A stretch of 64,000 bases of DNA, from NCBI RefSeq assembly GCF_034808145.1, contig NZ_JAXHGM010000009.1:1-64000 (forward strand). The letters are read 5' to 3'. Under the pieces are notes generated by a model. It made no database searches. It saw nothing but the letters and a program-made list of their open reading frames with translations, and was not told the DNA's origin. Position numbers and translations under genes: made by a program. Source of the stretch: Halorubellus sp034808145. GTDB lineage: Archaea; Halobacteriota; Halobacteria; Halobacteriales; Natrialbaceae. Below are positions 1-7,766 of the stretch, piece after piece; positions within the stretch are counted from its first letter, which is position 1, and each line of letters opens with the position of its first letter.

Positions 1-113
1 ACACAAACCCGTCTTCCCGCTTCACTTCCTAGTAAGTTAGACATTTAGCCGCTCTTACTAGCGTCTAAACACGCCCCCATTCTGACCAGCCATTAATCGA
101 ACTCCGTGAGTGT

Positions 114-356
114 ATGTACTGTCGCGTCCGGTTAGTGACGAACCATCGAGGCCGTTCAGGACACAGTACCTTCTGTCTCTATGGTCGAGAGCCCGATATC
201 GACTGGGACGACGTGTATTTCCAAGCCAGTCCTCCCGAGTGCGACCACTATCTCTATGACGAGGATGCGATCGAAGATTACTGTCCGAAGTGTGGTGCGA
301 CGATGGAGAGTCCCGATACAACGCTCCGCGACCACACGAGTTGGATTCCTCCTTAA
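114..356 (+). CDS. Small cysteine-rich (zinc-ribbon-like) protein
   Basis: An 80-residue ORF with no recognised family. It has a CPKC pair near residue 58 and further Cys/His residues (HSTFC near 18, ECDH near 44), so a small zinc-binding fold is plausible. Its acidic stretch DIDWDD and its codon use look like genuine haloarchaeal coding sequence. It converges on the integrase gene, whose stop lies 44 bases beyond its own. No ribosome-binding site supports the start, so the N-terminus is uncertain. Function unknown. Confidence 0.45.
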   Translation: MYCRVRLVTNHRGRSGHSTFCLYGREPDIDWDDVYFQASPPECDHYLYDEDAIEDYCPKCGATMESPDTTLRDHTSWIPP

Positions 357-399
357 TCGGGAACTCAGACACTCATCTAAATTCGTCTCGTCTCCTCGC

Positions 400-1641
400 T
401 CACGTACGGTTCAGAGAGTCGACTTCGTTGAGTGCTTCTGTCGCCACATCACCGAGCTCGCCGGCCTCGATGTGGGAGTACCGCTCTCGAACCATCTCCT
501 CTGAATTGTCGAGATATCGGGCCGCCACGGTGTATCCAAAGGCTCTGACGAGGACCTCACCCATCCCACGCCGGCCACCGTGGGGCGCGAGATAGTCGTG
601 TTTCGGATGGTCAATGTCGATCTCTGCGGCCTCTGAGAGTCGCTGGAGAATCGACCGTGCGCCGTCTGTCGTGATTGACGGCGGTCGAATATCCTCAGCA
701 AGTGCCAGCAGTAGGTCGCGAGCGTACTCCTCACGGCGTTCAGTAATTGCTTCCGGGCGTTCCCCTCGGTCGGCGAGTTCATCCTGGACGAGCCCTGCGA
801 GCGTCCGTTGGTCAAACGTCGGAAACACCGGCCAGCGCTCCGTCGGTGGATCCATCAGCTGGCGGTAGCTCCGCAGTGGCGAGATCACCGGGTCGGGGAG
901 ACTCGCGGCGTCCCACTGCTGTTTCTTCCGGTAGACGTCCATACTCCCGTCGTCGAGGGAGAGGTCCTCCCAGCGGACACCGCGCCGGCGTGGGTCGTTC
1001 GGGTCCCGGAGGAGTTCCCCAACACGGACGGCGGTGTACGCGAGTACGAACACGAGCGCCCGGTCGCGTGCCGCCTTCAGAGCTTCGTAGCGCGCTCTCT
1101 GCTTGTCGAGGGGGGCAGTATCCGCCGGGAGTGTCGTGTACGTCTCGATGGCGTTGCGAGCCTGCTCGTCGACGTGACGGGTGAGTTCGTGACGCTGTTC
1201 GGACGTCCAGGCCTGCTGGTCGCCGGGCTTACGACCGTCGTCCTCGGGCAGCGGCGCCATCGCACTTGCCCGTTGGGCGTAGTGCGCTTCGAGATACCCC
1301 TCGTTGACGCACCAGCCGCACCACGCAGAGATATAGCGATAATAGGTTTGTACCGTGTTCTGCTTGAGTCCCCGATCTCCGGCGAGGTGACGAGCGTACT
1401 CTCGAAATATTCGTTCGTCGAGGTCCTCGAACGCCGGCTCTCGGTCGACGCCATCGGGAACGACTCCCGTCCAGTCATCGCGACCGCGGTCGCCGGCGGC
1501 CCACTCGGCGAACCGCTCAAGCTCACGCGCTGCGTTCCGTCGATAGTTCCCGCCGTCGCCACCGCGACCCTTCCCCTTGTCTTGGAGATACCGTTCGAAG
1601 GAGCTCGCAAGCGACCGATCAGCGCGTTCTCGTGCTGTCAT
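400..1641 (-). CDS. Tyrosine recombinase / phage-type integrase (XerC/D-like)
   Basis: A 413-residue site-specific recombinase that would cut and rejoin DNA through a 3'-phosphotyrosine. The N-terminal ~130 residues resemble the SAM-like core-binding domain. The catalytic part shows Arg in TAVRVGELL, HGGR at 354-357 and nucleophile Tyr388 in ERYSHIE. The ATG overlaps the stop of the upstream 152-residue gene by the ATGA pattern, so the two are translationally coupled. It is the last gene of a three-gene cassette (wHTH, hypothetical, integrase). I find no attachment site or tRNA next to it. It may serve plasmid resolution or integration. Confidence 0.9.
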   Translation of the reverse strand: MTARERADRSLASSFERYLQDKGKGRGGDGGNYRRNAARELERFAEWAAGDRGRDDWTGVVPDGVDREPAFEDLDERIFREYARHLAGDRGLKQNTVQTYYRYISAWCGWCVNEGYLEAHYAQRASAMAPLPEDDGRKPGDQQAWTSEQRHELTRHVDEQARNAIETYTTLPADTAPLDKQRARYEALKAARDRALVFVLAYTAVRVGELLRDPNDPRRRGVRWEDLSLDDGSMDVYRKKQQWDAASLPDPVISPLRSYRQLMDPPTERWPVFPTFDQRTLAGLVQDELADRGERPEAITERREEYARDLLLALAEDIRPPSITTDGARSILQRLSEAAEIDIDHPKHDYLAPHGGRRGMGEVLVRAFGYTVAARYLDNSEEMVRERYSHIEAGELGDVATEALNEVDSLNRT

Positions 1642-2096
1642 GAGTCCTCGTTCGCGTACTGATACTTCGGACGGACATCCTCGAGAAGCGCTTCGACGAT
1701 CTCCCAGAGGATCAGCGACGGGGTCTCGTGTTCAAACGTGATTCCCCAGCGATCCTCCGCATCGCCAGCTGAATACTGGAAATGCGTTCGTCCGAGATCG
1801 GGATGGTCCTCGTCCTGGTGCCACCCCGCGTGAAATCCCGTGTTCGGGTCGGTGTAGTTGATACGGAACCAATCATGTGGCTCCTGTCGGTACCACTTGA
1901 TGGACAGCTCCGGCGACTCAGGCCCTGTCGAAGGATTGAGACGGGCTGGATCGAACCGTGCCCGCAGCTGTTTGGCCTCGATATCATCAGGAACGAACTC
2001 GACCGTCGTGATCTGTGGCAAACGGTCGAGGACATCCCGCTTCAGCTGGGCGTAGAAGTTTGCGTTCGGGTCACCACCGGGATGCGGGACCGACAT
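1638..2096 (-). CDS. Conserved haloarchaeal protein of the integrase cassette
   Basis: A 152-residue soluble acidic protein with no recognised domain, transmembrane segment or metal motif. It sits between the wHTH gene (3-base gap upstream) and the integrase (4-base overlap downstream). This places it in one transcription unit and suggests an accessory or regulatory role in recombination. The sequence is rich in Trp, His and Asp in its middle part (KWYRQEPHDWF, HAGWHQDEDH). Function unknown; the operon context is the only clue. Confidence 0.75.
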   Translation of the reverse strand: MSVPHPGGDPNANFYAQLKRDVLDRLPQITTVEFVPDDIEAKQLRARFDPARLNPSTGPESPELSIKWYRQEPHDWFRINYTDPNTGFHAGWHQDEDHPDLGRTHFQYSAGDAEDRWGITFEHETPSLILWEIVEALLEDVRPKYQYANEDS

Positions 2097-2099
2097 CCG

Positions 2100-2639
2100 T
2101 CAGCTACTGGCCTCGGCAGGCTCGTTCGTTGGAGTGAGAAAGTCCCATTCGCGGATGGCGAAGCCGACGATGTCGATGCGCCGCTGGAGGTGTTCCCACT
2201 CGCGGGCGATCTCACGGCGACGGTCTTCTTCGTCGGCGTCGAGACCCTCCTCGGCGAGCGTTCCGCGAAGCTGGTTCGGTGACTCGACGTCGAATTCGTC
2301 CTCCCAGTCGCGGATCTGCGCCTTCATATCGGCGACACGGTCCGTGAGTTCCTCGACAGTGTGCCCGCTGTCGCGAAGCCGCATCGCCTCCTGCATCGCC
2401 TGGCGGCGGTAATCAGGGTAGTACGTCGTGTGCGTACCACTCTCGTCACGGTGGAGGATCCCGTCGTCGACGAGTCGTTCGAGGACGCGCTTGGTCGGCT
2501 CGTGTGACCAGCCCGCTTCGGAGGCGATCCAGTTGGCCGTCCGCGGCTCCGACAGCTGTCGGGCGGCCATCCGCACGCGGTCTTCGCCCGTGGTCTGGCG
2601 CTCCATCAGACCCTTGGAATTCGATTCGTCTTCGGTCAT
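2100..2639 (-). CDS. Winged-helix DNA-binding protein (DUF7342-like), integrase cassette
   Basis: A 179-residue protein. Residues ~20-75 form a winged helix (RTANWIASEAGWSHEPTKRVLERLVDDGIL followed by a wing with HTTYYPDYR). Residues ~85-155 are charged and probably coiled coil, suited to dimerisation. It is the first gene of the integrase cassette and the likely autoregulator of it. The DUF7342 assignment is from memory of the family and was not searched. Start chosen at the first ATG (2639); the region upstream has no gene until the IS element. Confidence 0.75.
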   Translation of the reverse strand: MTEDESNSKGLMERQTTGEDRVRMAARQLSEPRTANWIASEAGWSHEPTKRVLERLVDDGILHRDESGTHTTYYPDYRRQAMQEAMRLRDSGHTVEELTDRVADMKAQIRDWEDEFDVESPNQLRGTLAEEGLDADEEDRRREIAREWEHLQRRIDIVGFAIREWDFLTPTNEPAEASS

Positions 2640-3010
2640 ACGTTACCGTTCACGCCCGACCTCCATATAGATTGAGGTCATTCGTCCTATATCGAACTGC
2701 GGTATTCCGCTAGTTCTTCGACGTCGCGGAGTGGAACTACAGAAAACTCGCAGCCCGGTCTCGGCGGCTCTACCCTGGGGGAAGCGCCGTTCTGAGCCGA
2801 TTGCAGCATTCGTGCTTACCGGACGGCGGCGGGGTACTAAAAACTGGTCGTGATTATCAGAGTAATCACGTCCAGCTAGAAATTTGCTCTATTTCCTCCA
2901 ATTCAGCGTTTGAAGGCCCTTACTCCGAGAAATCCAGCAAATCGCATTTTTATATATCATATATCGCTATACTATTTTTCTGCCGTGGAAGTTGAGACTA
3001 CAGCGGGTAT
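2640..3010. other. Gene-free stretch upstream of the integrase cassette
   Basis: No supported gene on either strand. The cassette promoter should lie in the first ~100 bases. Around 2945-2990 the sequence becomes strikingly AT-rich (tttatatatcatatatcgct) against the GC-rich surroundings. The IS element end begins shortly after. Confidence 0.5.
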
Positions 3011-3014
3011 AGCG

Positions 3015-4930
3015 GGCCTGTGATGCGTCGTTTCAGCCGATTCAGTGATCGGAAGCCGACTCAGATTACTCTCCAGACGGGCGGTTCTGTTGAAATTCCA
3101 ACCATAAATGCGAATTTCGGCGACTTTCGACAGCGTAGCCACTCAGACGCCCCGCTATTGCGGAGAGAGTCTCGTTACTATCCGATTCCGGTTTCCTTCT
3201 TCACCAGCGTTAGCGTATTGTCGGCTGTTACAATCGGTGAATGCTCGTATTCACCGGTCAACTGTACCTGTACCAATAGATCGACCGCTCGCCAGATCGA
3301 GTACAGGAGACAGGCGAACGCGAAGTAGAAGAATCGGAGGCTAAAATTCTTCGAGGTCGTCGCGCCCATGAACCGTTTGATCGACTTGTAGCCACTCTCA
3401 ATCTCCCACCGGTAGCCATACTCCGGGAGAAGGCCACTCTTCCGATTTGTCATGAACACCGAGTACTGCCGATGATCAGTGTGCGCGGAGTTCTCTTTCC
3501 GTCGGTAGATTAGCGTCGTCGAGTGCCACTCGTTGTCGCCGAGATGTAGCTTCCGGTCGGTCTCATACCGATCCTTGTCGCGCTTGAGAAGGCGCTTGGC
3601 TTGGGCCTTCTCGCTGGTCTGCATCCGCTTCGGAACGACGTAGGAGAGCCCACGTTGACTCAGCATCTCCAGGATATGCTGGCTGTCGAACTCACGGTCC
3701 ATCAGTACGTTATCGACATGAACAGCTGCCTCTGCCGAATCCAAGAGGTCCTCGACGATCTCCTTGCGTGTGTCCCCTTTCCGGACTGGGCGCGCATCTA
3801 AGACGATTGGGACGGCATTCCCGACCATCTGGATCGTGGCCCACTGGTAGGCGTACTCGTCGGTGTTCTCTTTCGTGCCGATAATCTCATCTTCGTGGCC
3901 ATCTCGGTCACCAGTAAAGGGGTCTGATTCAGTGATATCGATGGCAACGATGCCAGCCCGGTAGAACGCCTCCGTCTCTGCGACTCGATCCAAGAGGCGA
4001 CTCACGGCTTGGCGGTACATCTCGCGTATCTGCTCAATTGAGAGGTCGCGGAGATGCTCGCGATGGGCGTGGCCAAGCGGTGTCCGCTCCCGATTGGACT
4101 CGTGAATGAAACTGCGAGCCCCCTCATTGACGGCGAGGTTTTCTCGAAGCCCTAGGTAGGTTTGGAGGTCCCAGTAGGCATTTTCGTGGATCTCACAACC
4201 CTCGCCACGGTCCAGTGAGAACGCTGGGAAGGCAACGCGACTCACTTGCTCAGTAACGGTCTCGGCCTGCTCTAATACGGTCTGATCATCGGGGTCCGAT
4301 TCTTCATTCTCATCATAGTGTCTGCGGCTCTGCCGTTCTGGTTCTCGTGGAACAGAGACACCCGCATTTTGGGCTTTGATGAGGATTGTTCGCGCTGCCG
4401 TCTCGACGGTGTCTTGGAGTTCGGCCGTGAACCGGTGATGCCAGCTACGCCATAGGGTTGACTGATCGGGGACCGACTCCAGGCCAAGTTGATCACAGAG
4501 ATCGGGATGCTTGGTGAGGTATTCGACGAGCGCGGTTTCGTGGTCCCAGTCGTAGAGTTCTTTTAACAGGAATAGGCGAAACAGAGTCTCAATCTCGTAG
4601 CTCGTCGAGCCTGCATATCGGTCGTGGGCATCGAACTGGACGTATGCAAGCGGTAATGTGTGGACGAATGGTTCAACGCCCTCGTGTTCGACTTGTTGGA
4701 ACCACGTTTTTGCGACCACGCGGACATCCGACTCCAGTGCGGGAAGCGACGAACGATCGAACAGCGGGCTAGACCCATACGTTGGCCAATCGATATAGGA
4801 ACAATGAGCGATTTGGCGAAAGACTGTTCGACGCGACTCGGGGGTCATAGCCATGTAGGTACGGATAGCAAAACGTCCAAGACCAGTTGATCAAGATCGG
4901 ATAGAAGTTGGATTCATCAGCGGAAGTGTT
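3015..4930 (-). mobile_element. IS4-type insertion sequence with long transposase (copy 1)
   Basis: Boundaries are approximate. The 3' non-coding end (about 3019-3177) is recognisably related to that of the partial element at the right edge of the window (about 63024-63181): both contain tgtgatgcg near the outer end and a stretch like gacagcgt.gccactcag nearer the transposase stop. I could not define terminal inverted repeats or a target duplication by eye. Confidence 0.6.
3178..4854 (-). CDS. IS4-superfamily DDE transposase, long haloarchaeal type
   Basis: A 558-residue transposase. The RNase H-like catalytic residues can be picked out: Asp in IVAIDITESD, Asp in VLMDREFDS and Glu in the IS4 signature Y-x2-R-x3-E-x6-K (YGYRWEIESGYKSIK). 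A long N-terminal region (~1-280) precedes the catalytic core, and helices rich in Phe/Tyr follow. It looks full length. Residues from the first Asp motif on are very similar to the partial copy at 63182-64000, and more distantly to the long transposase at 7767. The exact IS family name cannot be fixed without a search. Confidence 0.88.
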   Translation of the reverse strand: MAMTPESRRTVFRQIAHCSYIDWPTYGSSPLFDRSSLPALESDVRVVAKTWFQQVEHEGVEPFVHTLPLAYVQFDAHDRYAGSTSYEIETLFRLFLLKELYDWDHETALVEYLTKHPDLCDQLGLESVPDQSTLWRSWHHRFTAELQDTVETAARTILIKAQNAGVSVPREPERQSRRHYDENEESDPDDQTVLEQAETVTEQVSRVAFPAFSLDRGEGCEIHENAYWDLQTYLGLRENLAVNEGARSFIHESNRERTPLGHAHREHLRDLSIEQIREMYRQAVSRLLDRVAETEAFYRAGIVAIDITESDPFTGDRDGHEDEIIGTKENTDEYAYQWATIQMVGNAVPIVLDARPVRKGDTRKEIVEDLLDSAEAAVHVDNVLMDREFDSQHILEMLSQRGLSYVVPKRMQTSEKAQAKRLLKRDKDRYETDRKLHLGDNEWHSTTLIYRRKENSAHTDHRQYSVFMTNRKSGLLPEYGYRWEIESGYKSIKRFMGATTSKNFSLRFFYFAFACLLYSIWRAVDLLVQVQLTGEYEHSPIVTADNTLTLVKKETGIG

Positions 4931-4934
4931 GTGG

Positions 4935-6182
4935 TTAGCTGGAGTAAGAGACGCTCCCAAATTGTGTTTCTCGCCAGTATTTCCAGAGGTAGGATAGATC
5001 ACTGGGATACAACAGTTTTACAATTTCCTGCTTGCTCCCATCGTTAATATCTGAAAGGGTATCTCGAGAGAGCTTGTTCAGATCTTGCATGAGTCGGTCG
5101 TACCGTTCGTTTGGTGCAAGGTATAGCAACCTCGTCATCATCAATCGACGGTCTTGTCTGGGGGCAACTTGCTCGTTCCATAGGTCGTCGTAGACTCCCA
5201 TCTCCTCAGCAGAGGTGTTTTTCGTCCTCGTCAGACAGCGGTCGGCTGTCATTGCAGCTGCTCGAGCTGATTTCATACACTTGTAGATTCCCTCTCCCCA
5301 GACAGGATCAACCGATGGGACAGTATCACCGATCGCCATAAACGAATCAGTACTCATCGATCCGGGGGGCTGTACATGTGCTGATCCCCGAACTGGACTC
5401 TCTGCGATTTGTCTAGCGTTCTCGAACCGTGGGTCAGTATCAAGCCAATGTTCGAGATACCCGTCGACGGTGCGATCGTGAATGGCGTTTTCTTGATAGC
5501 GTTCATTCTGGATGTAACAGATACCGACTTTTGCTGTGTCGTCACCCGTATGGAAGATCCACGAATAACCTCCAGGGGCGTACTCGTGGTCCAACCGCAA
5601 CATCATCGCGTCAGTGAGATCAGCAAACTCGGGATGATTGAGATCGACGCCTTCGAATAAGTATTCAATACCAATCGCGTGGTTCTCCCGCTCAAGATTG
5701 GCTATCCCCAGATCTTTAGCCAGTGGCGCAGCCGGACCCGTAGCATCAATAACGATTTCGCCAAAGACCTCCTGGTCACGGTTATAACGGACACCAACGA
5801 GATCACCATCTTCGACGATCGGGTCACGAACACGAGCATCAAACCGATACTCAGCACCCTTGTGACGACCATCCTCGACAAGGAACTTCTTGAACGCCTC
5901 AAAGTCCAAGACAAAGCCCGGCTGGTCCTGGATAAAGTGTTCATTTGGAGATTCAAGAACTACTGATTCAGTTGCGTGCATAACGACATCGTCCGGGATG
6001 CCGAAGGAGGTCATCATTGACGCAAACGTTCCGCCGGTAGATTTGTTACTTTGAGCTGGGAATTCATCTTCTGCTTCGGTTTCTAGGACGACAACATCGT
6101 ACCCACGGTCAGCTAGATCTCGTCCACACTGCGCCCCCGCTGGACCTGCCCCAGCGATGATCACATCATACCTGTTTGACAT
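4935..6182 (-). CDS. FAD-dependent oxidoreductase, geranylgeranyl reductase family
   Basis: A 415-residue flavoprotein. The N-terminus YDVIIAGAGPAGAQCGRDLADRG is a Rossmann dinucleotide-binding fingerprint (GxGxxG), followed by VVVLE. A central EIVIDATGPAAPLAK and a later FMAIGDTVPSVDPVWGEGI, the second FAD contact, are typical of geranylgeranyl or digeranylgeranylglycerophospholipid reductases and related halogenase-fold enzymes. The substrate is probably an isoprenoid or polyene lipid, as inferred from the family. Start at 6182 is chosen because the fingerprint begins there; the upstream extension is hydrophobic and unlike the family. It stands alone between an IS and the SMR gene. Confidence 0.8.
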   Translation of the reverse strand: MSNRYDVIIAGAGPAGAQCGRDLADRGYDVVVLETEAEDEFPAQSNKSTGGTFASMMTSFGIPDDVVMHATESVVLESPNEHFIQDQPGFVLDFEAFKKFLVEDGRHKGAEYRFDARVRDPIVEDGDLVGVRYNRDQEVFGEIVIDATGPAAPLAKDLGIANLERENHAIGIEYLFEGVDLNHPEFADLTDAMMLRLDHEYAPGGYSWIFHTGDDTAKVGICYIQNERYQENAIHDRTVDGYLEHWLDTDPRFENARQIAESPVRGSAHVQPPGSMSTDSFMAIGDTVPSVDPVWGEGIYKCMKSARAAAMTADRCLTRTKNTSAEEMGVYDDLWNEQVAPRQDRRLMMTRLLYLAPNERYDRLMQDLNKLSRDTLSDINDGSKQEIVKLLYPSDLSYLWKYWRETQFGSVSYSS

Positions 6183-6276
6183 CGTTGGAGAACAACTACT
6201 CAAGAGCGGACGAACAAGATGTTGGAACACAGTGCCACTTTTCGGTTGTTTCTACACAGGCCCGGTGCCCACCATC

Positions 6277-6609
6277 TTAGTGGGCAGACATCTGTGACAC
6301 CACGTTGACGAAGTAGACGCCACTGATAATGAGGCCAATTCCGAGAAGGCCTGCCAGATCAACTGGTTCATCAAAAACAACGGCCCCGATACCTGCCACA
6401 CCGACAATACCCAATGCTGCCCATGTCCCATAGACGACACCCATCGGTAATTCCTCTAACGTCAGGGATAGTAGATAGAACGCTGCCCCATATCCGAGGA
6501 CAACCCCAATACTGGGAACCGGTTGTGAAAATCCATCGGAGAATTTGAGGGCAGTCGTCCCGAATAATTCGGAGAGTATTGCACCAGCGAGCAGTACGTA
6601 CGGATGCAT
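6277..6609 (-). CDS. Small multidrug resistance (SMR/EmrE-type) membrane protein
   Basis: A 110-residue protein with four transmembrane helices, the usual SMR length. The membrane-embedded Glu14 of the family is present (AGAILSELFGT), as is YGTWAALG, the helix-3 signature around Trp. Members work as antiparallel dimers exchanging protons for cationic drugs, or guanidinium in the Gdx branch. The start at 6609 gives the canonical N-terminus. It is divergent from the TrmB-type regulator at 6693, 83 bases away, which is its likely regulator. Confidence 0.88.
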   Translation of the reverse strand: MHPYVLLAGAILSELFGTTALKFSDGFSQPVPSIGVVLGYGAAFYLLSLTLEELPMGVVYGTWAALGIVGVAGIGAVVFDEPVDLAGLLGIGLIISGVYFVNVVSQMSAH

Positions 6610-6692
6610 ATCGTTAGGTCTCGAAGCCCCCGATATACGACTACTGAAACAAAACAGCACTTACAATTTGTTTGGAGGCACAATGACAAAGC

Positions 6693-7481
6693 ATGACGGA
6701 ATTGGGTGAGCTTGGACTCTCAAGTTACGAGGAGAAGGCCTATCGAACCCTTCTCGTAACAGGAGCAGTGACGGCAGCTGAACTCTCTGATACTAGTGGG
6801 GTTCCAAAAGGCCGTATCTACGACGTGCTAAACGGTCTTGAAGCTCGCAAGCTGATCTGGAGACAGTCAAGCGATCCAAATCAGTACGTCGCCGTACAGC
6901 CAGAAACCGTCGTCGATAGGCTTCTGGCTGAACGAGCGTATGAACTGAAACAAGAGTGGGATCGTTACCGCGAGAAAGCAGAAACAGTTCGTTCGAACCT
7001 TTTGCCGACACCACCAACAGAGAGTAGTTTCTGGCTTGGATCGCTCGGGAGTGACGAAATGAGTACAGCACTCCAGCAGCATATGCGAACCGCGGAGAGC
7101 GTTGTCAAGGCAGCCGTCGGGCCTCCCTACGAGGATGCGACGTGGGAGACACTCCAATCTGAAGTGGAAGGCTTTTTCGAGGGTGCTAATACGGATTTGT
7201 CTGTCGACCTCCTCTTCAGTGAAAAAGCAGTTACCGTACTCCCCGACCGATTCCCACATCTAATTGAAAACCAGCCCGCAGACATAACTGTCAGAACGAC
7301 TCCTGAGATTGCGCTTTCGTTTGATATCGTGGACAATGTGGAGACAACGATCGATGTGCTACATCCAGTATCTGGTGAAGACAGGATCGGTGTGATCGGG
7401 ATCAAAGATTCGCAAGTAGTCTCCGAGTTTGAGCAGTACTTCCAACGACTGTGGACCGATGCTGTTCCCCTCCTTGAGTGA
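6693..7481 (+). CDS. TrmB-family transcriptional regulator
   Basis: A 262-residue regulator. The N-terminal ~75 residues form the TrmB winged helix (LGLSSYEEKAYRTLLVTGAVTAAELSDTSGVPKGRIYDVLNGLEARKL). The C-terminal part (~115-255) is a sensor-like domain as in other TrmB proteins; these respond to small molecules, often sugars, but the ligand is not readable here. A GGAGG lies 13-17 bases before the ATG. Divergent to the SMR exporter, so it probably controls that promoter region. Confidence 0.85.
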   Translation: MTELGELGLSSYEEKAYRTLLVTGAVTAAELSDTSGVPKGRIYDVLNGLEARKLIWRQSSDPNQYVAVQPETVVDRLLAERAYELKQEWDRYREKAETVRSNLLPTPPTESSFWLGSLGSDEMSTALQQHMRTAESVVKAAVGPPYEDATWETLQSEVEGFFEGANTDLSVDLLFSEKAVTVLPDRFPHLIENQPADITVRTTPEIALSFDIVDNVETTIDVLHPVSGEDRIGVIGIKDSQVVSEFEQYFQRLWTDAVPLLE

Positions 7482-7766
7482 GACAGTGATGATGGGAGGA
7501 AGACGTGATGTGATGTAATTAACTCAAACCGATATTGTCTCTGTACATTGAGAAGGCCGGCCTCAACTACTGATCGGGCCTGATGTTGCGAAGATAGGTC
7601 CATGATGCATAGGCTTCACTGATATATGTTTGAAAGAAATAGCCGAGCAAATCTCGGAACGCGCTTCTGAGGAACCTGTCGGATAGCGCTCACAAATCCA
7701 GTGGAAAATCGGCGTTTAGGACAGCGCTGCCGCTCACGACCGAGCAAGCCCAGAGGAATGAGAGAG
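7482..7766. other. Gene-free stretch before long transposase
   Basis: No supported gene. It holds the end of the IS element carrying the 719-codon transposase frame. A stretch near 7574 (gggcctgatgttgcg) loosely resembles the gggcctgtgatgcg at the outer end of the 3015-4930 element. Confidence 0.4.

Noticed and set aside
400..2639. Attachment sites for the integrase.
   Set aside because: No tRNA gene or matching direct repeats could be seen near the cassette or elsewhere in the window.
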